Positions 25,113-36,248 of a stretch of DNA of 54,910 nucleotides are shown here, in pieces. Position 1 is the stretch's first letter. Each line of letters starts with the position of its first letter. Below the pieces are notes generated by a model. The model was not told the DNA's origin, did not search any database, and worked only from the letters and a program-made list of their open reading frames with translations. This stretch comes from Nocardia sp. MH4 (GTDB taxonomy: Bacteria > Actinomycetota > Actinomycetes > Mycobacteriales > Mycobacteriaceae), in contig NZ_LPNR01000080.1 of the NCBI RefSeq assembly GCF_019266065.1, positions 1 to 54,910 on the forward strand, in the 5' to 3' direction. Made by a program: the position numbers and the translations under genes.

Positions 25113-27155
25113 GTGGTGGACGGGACGAATACCCAGCGGTTCGAGGTGTCGCGCCGCGGCATGCTCGGCGTCGGAGCCGGGACGGCCGCCGCGCTGGCTG
25201 TCGGCCTGACCGTCACCAGCTGCGGCGACGACACCGGCGCGATCACACCGTCGAGGACGCAGACGGACCCGACCGAGGCCGTCGCGGACGCCAATCGCGC
25301 GCTGGCCGACAATCTGCCCTTCGGCGACACTGCCGATTTCGCCGATGCCGATCGGGGCTGGATCGCCTCCCTCGAGCCGGGCAAGATCACCGACGCCTCG
25401 GGAAAGGTGGTGTGGGACACCGACTCCTACGACTTTCTGGCCGGTGCCTGTCCGCGATCGGTGAATCCGAGCCTGTGGCGGCAATCCCAGCTCACCGTGA
25501 AACAGGGACTCTACGAGATCGCGCCCGGCTTCTATCAGATCCGCGGCTTCGACCTATCGAACATGACGCTGATCGAGGGCGACACCGGGGTCGTCGTCAT
25601 CGACCCGCTCGTGTCCGCCGAAACCGCGGCCGCGGGGCTGGCGCTGTATCGCGAGCATCGGGGTGACCGGCCGGTGACCGGTCTGATCTACTCGCACTCC
25701 CATGTCGACCACTTCGGCGGCAGCTACGGGGTCCTCGCCCCGCAGGATGTCGCGGCGGGCCGCTGCCCGGTGCTCGCGCCTGTCGGCTTCCTGGAACACG
25801 CGGTCGCCGAGAACATCTACACCGGCACCGCGATGGCCCGCCGCGCCGCCTACATGTACGGCGCCGCGCTGCCGCGCGGGCCGAAAGGCCAGGTCGGCTC
25901 GGGTCTCGGGCAGACCACTTCGACCGGCACGGTCAGCCTGATCCCGCCCACGCTCGACATCACCCGCACCGACCAGGTCGAGACGGTCGACGGCGTGCGG
26001 ATGGTCTTCCAGCTCACGCCGGGCACCGAGGCGCCGGCGGAGATGAACATCTACTTCCCCGACCGTCGCATCCTGTGCATGGCCGAGAACGCCACGCACA
26101 CCATGCACAACATCGTCACCCTGCGCGGCGCGCTGGTCCGCGACCCCCACGTCTGGGCGAAATACCTGACGGAGTCGATCAACCGGTACGGTCGCCGGGC
26201 CGAGCTGGTGTTCTCCTCTCATCACTGGCCGATCTGGGGCACCGACCGGATCGTCGAGTTCCTGTCGCTGCAACGCGATCTCTACGCCTACCTCAACGAC
26301 CAGACGCTGCGGTTGCTGAACAAGGGCTACGTCGGCGCCGAGATCGCCGAGATGATGACGATGCCGCCCGCGCTCACCGCCACCTGGTCCACGCACGGCT
26401 ACTACGGCTCGATCAGCCACAATGTCAAAGCCGTCTATCAGCGCTACATGGGCTGGTTCGACGGCAACCCCGCCCACCTCTGGGAGCATCCGCCGGTGGA
26501 CAACGCCCGCCGCCACGTCGAGGCGATGGGCGGGATCGCCGCGGTGTTGCAGCAGGCGCAGCGGGCCTACGACGCCGCCGACTTCCGCTGGGCGGTGCAG
26601 TTGCTGAACTACGCGATCTTCGCCGAGCCGGGCAACGACACCGCGAAAGCGTTGCAGGCGAGTGCTTTCGAACAGCTCGCCTACGGCGCGGAGAACGCCA
26701 CCTGGCGCAACTTCTACCTCAGCGGTGCCCATGAACTACGCCACGGCGCCTTCGGCACCCCGACCGCGGCGAACTCGGCGGCGCTGGCGGCGGCACTGAG
26801 CGTGGAGCAGGTGTTCGACGCGATGGCCCTGCGCATCGACGGGCCCAAGGCTTGGGACGTGAAGCTCACCAGCGACTGGCGGATCAGCGACGAGGGCAAC
26901 CGGATCCACCGCGTGGAATTGCGCAACGGCGTGCTCGTGCACTACGACCGGTTCCCCGGCGACGAGCTGCCCGCGCCGGAGGCCACCCTCACCCTGACAC
27001 GGCCCGTGCTGATCCGCAGCCTGGCCGGCGGCGGCGATCTGAAGAAGGCAGTGCTCAGCGGTGACATCGTCGTCGAGGGCGATGTCACCGCGCTGACGAA
27101 GCTGCCCGGCCTGATCGACAAGCCGGACCCGAACTTCGCCATCGTGACGCCCTAG
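25113..27155 (+). CDS. Exported alkylsulfatase (metallo-beta-lactamase fold, SdsA1/BDS1 type)
   Basis: The 680-residue precursor has a twin-arginine motif (S-R-R-G-M-L-G-V) and a lipobox-like V-T-S-C at Cys37, so it is probably a Tat-exported lipoprotein. The MBL dizinc motif H-S-H-V-D-H is at 195-200, with M-A-E-N-A-T-H-T-M-H-N and S-S-H-H-W-P further along. A helical dimerisation domain and a C-terminal SCP2-like domain (last 125 residues or so) complete the family architecture. It should hydrolyse alkyl sulfate esters to alcohol and sulfate. GTG 25113 has TGAGG upstream. It is transcribed alone and converges on the cupin gene. Confidence 0.92.
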   Translation: MVDGTNTQRFEVSRRGMLGVGAGTAAALAVGLTVTSCGDDTGAITPSRTQTDPTEAVADANRALADNLPFGDTADFADADRGWIASLEPGKITDASGKVVWDTDSYDFLAGACPRSVNPSLWRQSQLTVKQGLYEIAPGFYQIRGFDLSNMTLIEGDTGVVVIDPLVSAETAAAGLALYREHRGDRPVTGLIYSHSHVDHFGGSYGVLAPQDVAAGRCPVLAPVGFLEHAVAENIYTGTAMARRAAYMYGAALPRGPKGQVGSGLGQTTSTGTVSLIPPTLDITRTDQVETVDGVRMVFQLTPGTEAPAEMNIYFPDRRILCMAENATHTMHNIVTLRGALVRDPHVWAKYLTESINRYGRRAELVFSSHHWPIWGTDRIVEFLSLQRDLYAYLNDQTLRLLNKGYVGAEIAEMMTMPPALTATWSTHGYYGSISHNVKAVYQRYMGWFDGNPAHLWEHPPVDNARRHVEAMGGIAAVLQQAQRAYDAADFRWAVQLLNYAIFAEPGNDTAKALQASAFEQLAYGAENATWRNFYLSGAHELRHGAFGTPTAANSAALAAALSVEQVFDAMALRIDGPKAWDVKLTSDWRISDEGNRIHRVELRNGVLVHYDRFPGDELPAPEATLTLTRPVLIRSLAGGGDLKKAVLSGDIVVEGDVTALTKLPGLIDKPDPNFAIVTP

Positions 27156-27158
27156 CCG

Positions 27159-27521
27159 CTACCGCTTGGCGTAGTCGGCGACGCCCTGCCAATCGAGCAT
27201 CACGCAGGCTTCGTCACCGACCACCCAGGCGTCGTGGCCGGGCGGCACCAGCATCAGGTCGCCCGGCCCGAACTCCTGCTGTTCGCCGTCGTCCATCACC
27301 ACCACCATGCGCCCGGACAGGCAGTAGCCCATGTGCGGCGCCTGGCAACTGTCGGTCCCGGCGATCGGTTTGACGTGTAGTGACCACCGCCAGCCCGGTT
27401 CGAACACGGCGCGGCCCACCGGTCCGCTGTCGAGATTCACGAGATCGAGCCGGCCTTTGTCCTGCTCGAAGGGCCGGGTTTCCTCGGGTGCGTCGAAATT
27501 CTTGCGGGTCAGGGCGGACAT
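27159..27521 (-). CDS. Cupin-domain protein
   Basis: The AGGAG spacing favours the second of two adjacent ATGs (27521; the other is 27524), giving 120 residues. A single cupin barrel is seen, with W-R-W-S-L-H-V and the second motif F-G-P-G-D-L-M-L-V-P-P-G-H-D-A-W. The histidines could hold a metal. No enzymatic activity can be assigned. It ends 3 bp from the alkylsulfatase stop, convergent, and may share a transcript with the VOC gene 147 bp upstream. Confidence 0.8.
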   Translation of the reverse strand: MSALTRKNFDAPEETRPFEQDKGRLDLVNLDSGPVGRAVFEPGWRWSLHVKPIAGTDSCQAPHMGYCLSGRMVVVMDDGEQQEFGPGDLMLVPPGHDAWVVGDEACVMLDWQGVADYAKR

Positions 27522-27668
27522 CATCGGCTCCTGTGTTGTCGAAGGTGGCCGAGGAGTCGTGTCCACCAGGGCGCGTCCACGCGCTCGGCCCGCGACGGCA
27601 GCCACCGCACAGCTCATCGTTCGCCGATAGGGGACTATGCGCAAGCGAACGGCAGTGCGGATTCGCCG

Positions 27669-28469
27669 TCAGGCGCCGGTGGGGACCTCGCCCACGGCCT
27701 CGGCCGGATCGATGACGCCGAACACCTCGCCCTGGGGCGCCTGCAGGATGCCCATCCGCCCGAACGGGCTGTCGTCGGGGCCCATGATCACCGAGGCGCC
27801 CAGTTCGGTGGCCTTGGCCAGCGCGGCGTCGGCGCCGTCGACCTGGATCCAGGTGAGCCAGTAGGTCGGCGTGCCAAGCGCGGACGCGTCCATCATCCCG
27901 CCGATGGTGTGGGTCTGGCCGGGCAGCGCGAAGGTGGAGTAGACGAAGTTCTCGCCGTCGCCGATCTCGGTGTAGTGCCAGCCGAAGACGGCGTTGTAGA
28001 AGTCGTGGGCCCGGTCGTAGCCGCCGGTGTGCAGTTCGTTCCAGCAGTAGGCGCCGTGCTGGTTGTAGACGCCGGCGCCGGTGTGCGCCTTCGCCTCCCA
28101 GACACCGAACACCCCGCCGGTCGGATCGGCGCCGATGAACATGCGGCCCACGTCGAGCACGTCGAACGGGGGCATGAACACCTGGCCGCCCGCCTTGCTC
28201 ACCTTCTCGGCGATCTCGTCGGCGCGCTCGGCCGCGAAGTAGGTGGTCCAGGCCGAGGGCATCGGCATGCCGTCGGGCTTCGGGCCGATGCCGGCGGCGG
28301 GCCTGCCGTCCAGTGTCGCCATCAGGTAACCGCCCGCATCGGCGGGCCCGTCCTGGATGTCCCAGCCGAACAGGGCACTGTAGAAGTCACGGGCGGCGGT
28401 GGTGTCGTCGACCTGACAGTCGATCCAGCAGGGCGTGCCCTGCGGCCAAGCTTCGTCACGTGTCGGCAT
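27669..28469 (-). CDS. VOC (glyoxalase/bleomycin-resistance) family protein, two domains
   Basis: ATG 28469 gives 266 residues with two tandem VOC modules, about 10-125 (W-I-D-C-Q-V-D-D-T-T-A-A-R-D-F-Y) and 135-260 (C-W-N-E-L-H-T-G-G-Y-D-R-A-H-D-F-Y). Actinobacterial proteins like this are often called hydroxylases or glyoxalase-like without proof of function. The paired betaalphabetabetabeta units normally form one metal or ligand pocket. AAGGA precedes the start. Confidence 0.85.
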   Translation of the reverse strand: MPTRDEAWPQGTPCWIDCQVDDTTAARDFYSALFGWDIQDGPADAGGYLMATLDGRPAAGIGPKPDGMPMPSAWTTYFAAERADEIAEKVSKAGGQVFMPPFDVLDVGRMFIGADPTGGVFGVWEAKAHTGAGVYNQHGAYCWNELHTGGYDRAHDFYNAVFGWHYTEIGDGENFVYSTFALPGQTHTIGGMMDASALGTPTYWLTWIQVDGADAALAKATELGASVIMGPDDSPFGRMGILQAPQGEVFGVIDPAEAVGEVPTGA

Positions 28470-28723
28470 TGTCGAACGTCCTTCCTCGGTGATGGATGGA
28501 AGCCGGCCGGAACCGCGCCGGCGGGTGCCAGTCAACCATCAGCCTCCGACAGTCGTGCGACCCGCACAGCGCGCTGAACTGGAACAACGGGTATTCACTG
28601 CGACAGTCCGAGCGGGCCGACGCTCGGCTCGCCAGGTCGTTACCCCTGTTACAGTTTCCGCGCTCGATCGTGTGGTGGCTAGGTCAACAGTGGAGACGAA
28701 CGAACCGGTCGGGGAGCGACGCA

Positions 28724-30763
28724 ATGGCAGTGAGAGGTTCCGAACGTGGGTTCGTCCGGATGCTCGTGACGATCCTCGCGGTGATGCTCGTGCTCGGATG
28801 CGGCGGCGGACCGGCGGCGGGTGACCCGGCCGAACCGCCCGCGGCCCGGTGGACGGCCCTGCACGACGGGCCGGGCGCCTATCCCGAGGTGCGAGTGGAG
28901 CGCGGCGTGCGGATCACCATGAGCGACGGCGTCGTGCTCAAAGCCGACGTCTACCGGCCGGCGAACGCCGCGGGTGAGATCGAGCAGCAGCCGCTGCCGA
29001 CGATCGTCAGCCTCACGCCCTACTCGAAACTGATGACCGGCCTGATCGAATCCGCCGCCGCCATCCCGGGCCTGCAGGCCACGGCGGTCGACATCGTGCG
29101 CAGGCTGAACCTGTCGGCCACGCCGATCAGCGGGTTCGGCGATCTGATGCAGGCACTCGACGGCGGCATGATCCAGACCATGCTCGGCGTCGACCGCAAG
29201 CTCATCGGCAGCGGGTACACCGTCGTCGTCGCCGACGTGCGCGGAACCGGCCTGTCGCAAGGCAAATGGGACACCCTCGGCGCCCGCGAACAGCTCGACA
29301 CCCGCGAGGTGATCGACTGGGCGGCCCGCCAGCCGTGGTCGAACGGGCGGATCGGGATGAGCGGCGGCTCCTATTCCGGCATCAATCAGCTGCGCGCGGC
29401 CGAGAACGCCCCCGCCGCGCTGCAGGCGATCTTCCCTGTGGAACCGGGCAGCGACCTGATGCGCGACGTGGTCGCCCCCGGCGGCGGCGTCGGCACCACC
29501 TTCCTGCCGCTGTGGCTGAACTCGGTCAACCAGCTCAAACTCGTACCCGATGTCGCCTCGATGGCCGACGGCACCTTCGACTGGACCTGGTTCCACGATC
29601 GCCTCGCCGACCCGACCACCAATTTCGACCTGCTCGCCCAGTCCCTGCTCACCCCCTCGCTGTCGAATATGCCGCCCGCGCTCGACGGCGCCCTCGACGA
29701 CACCTCCGCGTTCCGCGAGGCGATCATGGGGCATCCCGAGCAGGTCACCGTGCCGACCTTCGTCTACGGCGGCTGGCACGACATCTTCGCCAACAGCGCG
29801 ACCAAACTCTACGAGCAGATCCCGCTGCCCGTCGGGCGCAAACAGCTCGTCGTCGGCGACACCTATCACGCCAATCCCGGTGCGGGGACCGGTGTTCCGG
29901 GCGCACCGCCGCGTCTGGACGTACTGCAGCGGGCCTGGTTCGACAAGTGGCTCAAGGACATCGACAGCGGCGTGGACACCTTCGGGCCGGTCACGGTCAA
30001 GCAGCAGGGCGGTAGCTGGATCACGCTGCCGGAGTTCCCGATGCCCGGTGTCACCCATCGTCGCGTCTATCTCTCGGCCGCGCCCAGCGGCAGTACCGAG
30101 GACAGCCTCCACGACGGATCGTTGAGTGCCACCGGGCCGACGACGACCGAAAACCTCACCGTCGCACCCGGTCTGAGCACGATCTGCTCGCGCGACGCGG
30201 CGCAGGGCTCGGCCGGGATGGCCGCCGCGCTGGACACCTGCGCGAAGGACTCCCGGATCGCCGAACGCAACGGGCTCACCTTCACCAGCGCCCCGCTCAC
30301 CGAGCAGACGGTGATCTCCGGTCCGATCAATGTGCGGCTCAACACCGTGCACGACACGACCGACGGCTTCTGGAATGTCACCGTCAACGACGTATCGCCC
30401 GACGGCACCTCGACGGTGCTGACCACCGGTCAGCTCACCACATCGATGCGCGCGATCGACGAACGGCGCAGTGCCCGTTCGGTCAACGGCGACCTCACCG
30501 CGCCGTTCAATCCGCTCACCGTCGACGATCTGCTGCCCGTGGTGCCCGGCGCGCCCACCGACCTCGACGTCGCCGTCATCCCGACGCAGGCGGTCCTGGC
30601 GCCGGGGCATCGGCTGCGCATCGATGTCTACGCGGGCAACGCGCCCAAAGCGCTGCCGTTCCGGCCGATGCTGAACGCGAGCGGCATGGAACCCCAGCAC
30701 CTGCGTCTGGATCCGGCCGCGCCGAGCTTCGTCAACCTGCCCACCGACCGCCCGATTCCCTGA
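28724..30763 (+). CDS. CocE/NonD-family S15 hydrolase, putative lipoprotein
   Basis: ATG 28724 with GGGGAG upstream gives 679 residues. A signal peptide ends in V-L-G-C (Cys26), predicting a lipoprotein. The S15/CocE alpha/beta-hydrolase domain contains the nucleophile Ser216 in G-G-S-Y-S-G and a likely catalytic His near 382 (G-D-T-Y-H-A). The C-terminal third is the jelly-roll PepX_C domain. Two nearby cysteines (T-I-C-S and D-T-C-A) may form a disulfide. The family includes X-Pro dipeptidyl-peptidases and cocaine esterase, so the enzyme probably cleaves an acyl ester or peptide outside the membrane; substrate unknown. Confidence 0.88.
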   Translation: MAVRGSERGFVRMLVTILAVMLVLGCGGGPAAGDPAEPPAARWTALHDGPGAYPEVRVERGVRITMSDGVVLKADVYRPANAAGEIEQQPLPTIVSLTPYSKLMTGLIESAAAIPGLQATAVDIVRRLNLSATPISGFGDLMQALDGGMIQTMLGVDRKLIGSGYTVVVADVRGTGLSQGKWDTLGAREQLDTREVIDWAARQPWSNGRIGMSGGSYSGINQLRAAENAPAALQAIFPVEPGSDLMRDVVAPGGGVGTTFLPLWLNSVNQLKLVPDVASMADGTFDWTWFHDRLADPTTNFDLLAQSLLTPSLSNMPPALDGALDDTSAFREAIMGHPEQVTVPTFVYGGWHDIFANSATKLYEQIPLPVGRKQLVVGDTYHANPGAGTGVPGAPPRLDVLQRAWFDKWLKDIDSGVDTFGPVTVKQQGGSWITLPEFPMPGVTHRRVYLSAAPSGSTEDSLHDGSLSATGPTTTENLTVAPGLSTICSRDAAQGSAGMAAALDTCAKDSRIAERNGLTFTSAPLTEQTVISGPINVRLNTVHDTTDGFWNVTVNDVSPDGTSTVLTTGQLTTSMRAIDERRSARSVNGDLTAPFNPLTVDDLLPVVPGAPTDLDVAVIPTQAVLAPGHRLRIDVYAGNAPKALPFRPMLNASGMEPQHLRLDPAAPSFVNLPTDRPIP

Positions 30764-30861
30764 AACGACGCACGGATCGACCGCCGGTCCGGCGTTTCCC
30801 GAACCCGGTCGCGGCGGGGTGTGTGAGCCTGTAGGGCAGTGGCTCGGACGAGGAGGTCGGT

Positions 30862-31368
30862 GTGGTGCAACCCGTCATCGTGGTGATGGGCGTGTCCGGA
30901 TGCGGGAAGACGACCGTCGGCGCGCTCGCCGCCGAACGGCTCGGGGTGCCCTACGCCGAGGGCGACGACTTCCATCCCATCGAGAACATCGAGAAGATGG
31001 CGGCGGGGATCCCGCTGACCGACGAGGACCGCGCGCCCTGGCTCGACATCGTCGCGGGCTGGCTCGGTGAGCATCAGGAATCCGGCGGTGTCGCCGCGTG
31101 CTCGGCTCTGCGGCGCACCTACCGTGACCGACTCCGCCGCGGCGCCCCGAACACCTACTTCGTGCACCTGGCCGCGGGCCGCGAGGAACTGCTGCGCCGG
31201 ATGACCGGCAGGCTCGGCCATTTCATGCCGACGGCGCTGCTCGATTCCCAGCTGGCCACGCTGGAACCACTACAGCCCGACGAAGCGGGGATCACCCTCA
31301 ACGCGCTCGAGCCGCCGACCGTCCTCGTCACCGAGGCCGTCGAGGCCTGGCGCGCCGCTCACCGCTGA
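30862..31368 (+). CDS. gntK: Gluconokinase
   Basis: This 168-residue P-loop kinase has Walker A G-V-S-G-C-G-K-T (10-17), E-G-D-D-F-H-P (substrate loop), and the GntK signature R-M-T-G-R-L-G-H-F-M-P-T-A-L-L-D-S-Q-L. It phosphorylates gluconate to 6-phosphogluconate for the pentose phosphate pathway. GTG 30862 has GAGGAGG five bases upstream. No gluconate permease or GntR regulator is adjacent. Its end overlaps the convergent protease gene by 10 bp. Confidence 0.93.
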   Translation: MVQPVIVVMGVSGCGKTTVGALAAERLGVPYAEGDDFHPIENIEKMAAGIPLTDEDRAPWLDIVAGWLGEHQESGGVAACSALRRTYRDRLRRGAPNTYFVHLAAGREELLRRMTGRLGHFMPTALLDSQLATLEPLQPDEAGITLNALEPPTVLVTEAVEAWRAAHR

Positions 31369-32105
31369 AGCAGCGGGTGCAGCTGCTGGACCGGCGCCAG
31401 CAGCAGTGCACCGCCGACCACCAGCGCGGCCAGGCACAGCACCGCGAAGATCCCCACCCACAGCAGCGCGGGCAGATGGGTGAGCCGGGCCAGCTGGTCG
31501 GCGTCGGAGGCGGTGTGACCGGGCTGCCTGCGGCGGCTGCGCTGCAGTTCGATCACCGGGCGGACCGCGGCGGCCAGCAGGAACCACGCGGCGAGATAGG
31601 CGAACGCGGCCTGCATCTGGTCGGTACCGAACCAGGACACCCCGAACACCAGCGCGCCGAGCACGGCCACGGTCAGCAGCCCATAGATGTTGCGGACCTT
31701 GATCAGCACGGCGGCCAGCATCAGCAGCGTCGCCCACAGCATCAGCGTCACCCGGCCCGACCCGAGCAGCGCCGCGTACCCCAGCCCGAGCAGCGCGGGC
31801 GCCGGATAGCCCGCGGCGGCGGTGAGGATCATGCCGGGACCGGTCGGCTTGCCGCTGGACACGGTCAGGCCCGAGGTGTCGGTGTGCAGGGTGATCGCGT
31901 GCAGCCTGCGCCCGGTGAGCAGGGCGACCAGCGCGTGGCCGCCCTCGTGCGCCACGGTGACCGCGGCCCTGGTGAGCCGCCACAGCGGCCGGTAACCGAC
32001 CAGGAAGAGCGCGACGGCGGCGGTGGCGAGCACCAGCCACCAGGCGGGCGCGGGTTGGGTGGCGAGGAGACGATCGAGCAGCGAGCTGGCGGATCCGGTG
32101 TTCAC
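31359..32105 (-). CDS. M50-family site-2-like membrane metalloprotease
   Basis: This 248-residue membrane protein has the zinc-binding H-E-G-G-H at 53-57 within an early transmembrane segment, followed by several more helices. It matches the short actinobacterial M50B-like group; no PDZ domain is present. M50 proteases cut substrates inside the membrane. The second zinc ligand region (N/D-x-x-P in later helices) is not obvious, so activity is likely but unproven. It begins 9 bp after the flavoprotein gene on the same strand and may be cotranscribed with it. Confidence 0.82.
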   Translation of the reverse strand: MNTGSASSLLDRLLATQPAPAWWLVLATAAVALFLVGYRPLWRLTRAAVTVAHEGGHALVALLTGRRLHAITLHTDTSGLTVSSGKPTGPGMILTAAAGYPAPALLGLGYAALLGSGRVTLMLWATLLMLAAVLIKVRNIYGLLTVAVLGALVFGVSWFGTDQMQAAFAYLAAWFLLAAAVRPVIELQRSRRRQPGHTASDADQLARLTHLPALLWVGIFAVLCLAALVVGGALLLAPVQQLHPLLQR

Positions 32106-32114
32106 CGCCGCACT

Positions 32115-32720
32115 TTAGCCGTCCACGGCGGGTGGCGTGGGTTCGCGCGTGAGCTGGGACGGCAGTGGATGATCCGGTTCCAGCGCCGGCAGGCCGTCGA
32201 TGCTGGTGGCGTTGTCGCCGGCGATGCGGCGGGCGAAATCGGCGTCGGTGCGGCGGGTGTGCGCCTCGTCGAGGATCGAGCGTTCCTCGACGAGGTCGAG
32301 ATAGGGCACCGACCAGCCGCACGAGTCGGCGATCCGCTCCACCGACACCACGACCACCGCCCGGATGCCGGGGTGGTCGGTGCCGAAATGATCACGCAGC
32401 GTGGCGAATTCGGCCGAGTCGGGCCGCACTACGCGGCCGGTGCCGAACAGCCGCAGGATGCGGGCGGTGCGGGTGAACGAACAGAACATCACGGTGATCC
32501 GGCCGTTGTCGCGCAGATGGGCGATGGTTTCGGAGCCGCTGCCGAACAGATCGAGATAGGCGACGGTGTGATCGTCGAGGACCGCGAAGGTGTCGCGGTA
32601 GCCCTTGGGGGAGACGTTGACGTGGCCGCCGGCCGAGGGCGCGGTACCGACGAAGAACATCGGCTGCTCGCCGATGAAGGTTCGTAGTCTGTCGTCGATC
32701 CGATCGAACACCTTGCCCAT
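32115..32720 (-). CDS. Pyridoxamine 5'-phosphate oxidase-family flavin/F420-type protein
   Basis: ATG 32720 with GGGAG six bases upstream gives 201 residues. It has the split-barrel start E-Q-P-M-F-F-V-G-T-A-P and the segment V-N-V-S-P-K-G-Y-R-D-T-F found in PNPOx-like proteins that use FMN or F420. The P-loop-like phosphate contacts are consistent, but B6 synthesis is not implied. It is divergent from a nitroreductase-family gene. Confidence 0.85.
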   Translation of the reverse strand: MGKVFDRIDDRLRTFIGEQPMFFVGTAPSAGGHVNVSPKGYRDTFAVLDDHTVAYLDLFGSGSETIAHLRDNGRITVMFCSFTRTARILRLFGTGRVVRPDSAEFATLRDHFGTDHPGIRAVVVVSVERIADSCGWSVPYLDLVEERSILDEAHTRRTDADFARRIAGDNATSIDGLPALEPDHPLPSQLTREPTPPAVDG

Positions 32721-32853
32721 GACGCACTCCCTCGTCCCACCCGTCGGTGGGTTCCCCCGCACCACTGTATCGATCGGCCGTGCCGGGGTCGTCGTTCGGT
32801 TCACGCTGAGGGTTACCGCAGACGTGCGCGGCCCGTGCGGCGACGATGGCGAG

Positions 32854-33681
32854 ATGACGCAGACCGCCCCCAGCCCCGTCCACCTCGTGCAGCAGCGTTA
32901 CGCCGATCCGGCGACCGAGGTTCCCGCGCAGTGGAACCCGGTGCTGGAGGTGCTGCACAGCCACAAGTCGGTGCGCCGCTACCTGCCCGATCCGGTGCCG
33001 CCCGCGACGATCCGGCTGCTGGTCTCGGCCGCGCAGTCCGCGGCGACGTCGTCGAATCTGCAGGTGTGGAGCGTTGTCGAGGTGCGCGATCCGGCGCGCA
33101 AGGCCCGTCTCGCCGAGGTCGCCGGTGGGCAGGAGCACATCGTGCAGGCTCCGGTACTGCTGGTGTGGACGGCCGACTTCGCCCGTCTGCGCCAGCTCGC
33201 CGACGATCGCGGCGTGCCGCTCGACGGCGCCGACTACCTCGAATCCAGCTATGTCGGTTTTATCGACGCGGCACTGGCGGCGCAGAACGCGGTGGTCGCC
33301 GCCGAATCCCTGGGCCTGGGCACCGTCTACATCGGCGCGCTGCGCAACGATCCGGAGCGGGTGGCCGCCGAGCTGGGGCTGCCCGACCACGTGTTCGCGG
33401 TCTTCGGCCTGGTCGTCGGCCATCCCGACCCGGCCGAGGGAACCCGGGTGAAGCCGCGCCTGCCGCAGGCCGCCGTCCTGCACCAGGAGACCTACGACCT
33501 GGCCGGTCAGCGCGCCCCGATCGACACCTACGAGGAGCGGATCGGCGAGATCTACGCCGACCAGGGTCTGCCGTTTTCCTGGACCGAGCGGGTGCTGGCC
33601 AGGCTCGCCTCGGTGGCCTCGCTCAACGGCCGCCACCGCCTGCGGGAGTCGTTGCAGACCCGGGGATTCCGGCTGCTGTGA
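32854..33681 (+). CDS. Nitroreductase-family NAD(P)H-dependent flavin oxidoreductase
   Basis: ATG 32854 gives 275 residues resembling NfsA-type FMN proteins: H-S-H-K-S-V-R-R-Y-L-P-D-P-V-P near the start, A-A-T-S-S-N-L-Q-V-W-S-V (FMN contacts), and L-G-L-G-T-V-Y-I-G-A-L-R-N-D-P. It probably reduces nitro compounds, quinones or free flavin. As a possible FMN reductase it could supply FMNH2 to the luciferase-type monooxygenases in this window, but nothing here links them directly. Confidence 0.87.
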   Translation: MTQTAPSPVHLVQQRYADPATEVPAQWNPVLEVLHSHKSVRRYLPDPVPPATIRLLVSAAQSAATSSNLQVWSVVEVRDPARKARLAEVAGGQEHIVQAPVLLVWTADFARLRQLADDRGVPLDGADYLESSYVGFIDAALAAQNAVVAAESLGLGTVYIGALRNDPERVAAELGLPDHVFAVFGLVVGHPDPAEGTRVKPRLPQAAVLHQETYDLAGQRAPIDTYEERIGEIYADQGLPFSWTERVLARLASVASLNGRHRLRESLQTRGFRLL

Positions 33682-33693
33682 GCCGGGTCCGGC

Positions 33694-34686
<993 letters not shown>

Positions 34687-34832
34687 GAGCCTCCTCGACC
34701 GTGACGAACCCCCGCAAGGGGCAACTCGTGCGCGGCGGCCGGTATTTCCGTGCCCGCGGTGGGGGTGACTGGGGCCACGCTTGCCGGGCGGTAGCGTGCA
34801 GGACTGATCGACGCGACGGAAGGACACGATCC

Positions 34833-36248
34833 ATGTCAGCTGACGGCCCCGGGCTATCCACCGCAGCCGTGCAGGCGCCCACTCCGACGACCGAATCGGA
34901 GGGCTACGCGCGGGGGCTGAGCCCGCGCACCATCCAGATGATCGCCATCGGCGGCGCGATCGGCACCGGCCTGTTCTACGGCTCCGGCGCCGCCATCGAG
35001 CAGGCCGGGCCGTCGTTGATCCTGGCCTACCTGGCCGCGGGCCTGGCGATCTTCGTCATCATGCGCGCGCTCGGTGAGTTGCTGACCTATCGACCGGTGT
35101 CGGGCAGCTTCGCCGAATACGCGCACGAATTCCTCGGCCGCTTCGCCGGTTTCGCCACCGGATGGTCGTACTGGGCGGTGTGGGTGTCGACCTGCATGGC
35201 CGAGATCACCGTCGCGGGCAAATACGTGCAGTACTGGTTCGACATCCCGCAGTGGGTGACCGCGCTGGTGGTGCTGGCGGTGCTGTTCGCCGCGAACCTG
35301 ATCTCGGTCCGGATCTTCGGCGAGGGCGAGTTCTGGTTCTCGGCCATCAAGGTGACCGCGATCCTGGCGATGATCCTGATCGGCATCGGCGTGCTCGTGT
35401 TCGGCTTCGGCCATGCCGCGAACCCGACGGTGACCAACCTGTGGGCCGACGGCGGGGTCTTCCCGCACGGCTTCGGGCAGACCCTGCTGGTGCTGCAGAT
35501 CGTCGTGTTCGCCTATGTGGGTGTGGAACTGGTGGGTGTGACGGCCGGGGAGGCCCGCGATCCGAAGGCCACCCTGCGCAAGGCGATCAATACGCTGCCG
35601 TTCCGCATCGGCCTGTTCTATGTCGGCGCGCTCGTGGTGATCATGTCGGTGGCGAGCTGGCGGACCTTCCACGCGGGCCGCAGCCCGTTCGTGGAGGTGT
35701 TCGAGCAGATCGGTATTCCCGCCGCCGCGGGCATCATCAACTTCGTGCTGCTCACCGCGGCGCTGTCGTCGTGCAACTCCGGCATCTACTCCACCGGCCG
35801 GATGCTGCGCAGCCTCGCGCTGCGCGACGAGGCGCCCGTCGGCTTCGCGAAGCTGAGCAAGCAGTCGGTGCCGTTCACCGGCATCTGCGCTTCGGCCGCG
35901 GCGATGGTCATCGGCGTCGTGGTCAACCTGATCTCGCCGGACAAGGCCTTCGCCTACATCACCTCGGTCAGCACCGTCGGCATCATCGTCGTGTGGGGCG
36001 TGATCCTGATGTGCCACCTGAAGTATCGCGCCAAGGTCCGGGCGGGGGAGCTGCCCGCCAGTGACTACCGGCTGCCCGGCGCGCCCGTGACGACCTGGGC
36101 CGCACTGGGATTCCTCGGCCTGGTCGTGGTGCTGCTGCTGTGGACCGACGGTGGGCGCACCGCGCTGGTCGTCGGCGCGGTCTGGGCGGCGCTGGTGTGC
36201 CTGGGCTACTACGCCTTCGGCCGCCGCGGCGTCACACACACCGGCTGA
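34833..36248 (+). CDS. APC-superfamily amino acid permease (AAT family)
   Basis: ATG 34833 with GGAAGGA upstream gives 471 residues with 12 predicted helices. The TM1 motif [16 protein letters not shown] and [17 protein letters not shown] are typical of AnsP/GabP/CycA-like proton symporters. Substrate could be GABA, asparagine, phenylalanine or a similar amino acid; sequence alone does not decide. It stands alone between unrelated genes. Confidence 0.9.
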   Translation: MSADGPGLSTAAVQAPTPTTESEGYARGLSPRTIQMIAIGGAIGTGLFYGSGAAIEQAGPSLILAYLAAGLAIFVIMRALGELLTYRPVSGSFAEYAHEFLGRFAGFATGWSYWAVWVSTCMAEITVAGKYVQYWFDIPQWVTALVVLAVLFAANLISVRIFGEGEFWFSAIKVTAILAMILIGIGVLVFGFGHAANPTVTNLWADGGVFPHGFGQTLLVLQIVVFAYVGVELVGVTAGEARDPKATLRKAINTLPFRIGLFYVGALVVIMSVASWRTFHAGRSPFVEVFEQIGIPAAAGIINFVLLTAALSSCNSGIYSTGRMLRSLALRDEAPVGFAKLSKQSVPFTGICASAAAMVIGVVVNLISPDKAFAYITSVSTVGIIVVWGVILMCHLKYRAKVRAGELPASDYRLPGAPVTTWAALGFLGLVVVLLLWTDGGRTALVVGAVWAALVCLGYYAFGRRGVTHTG

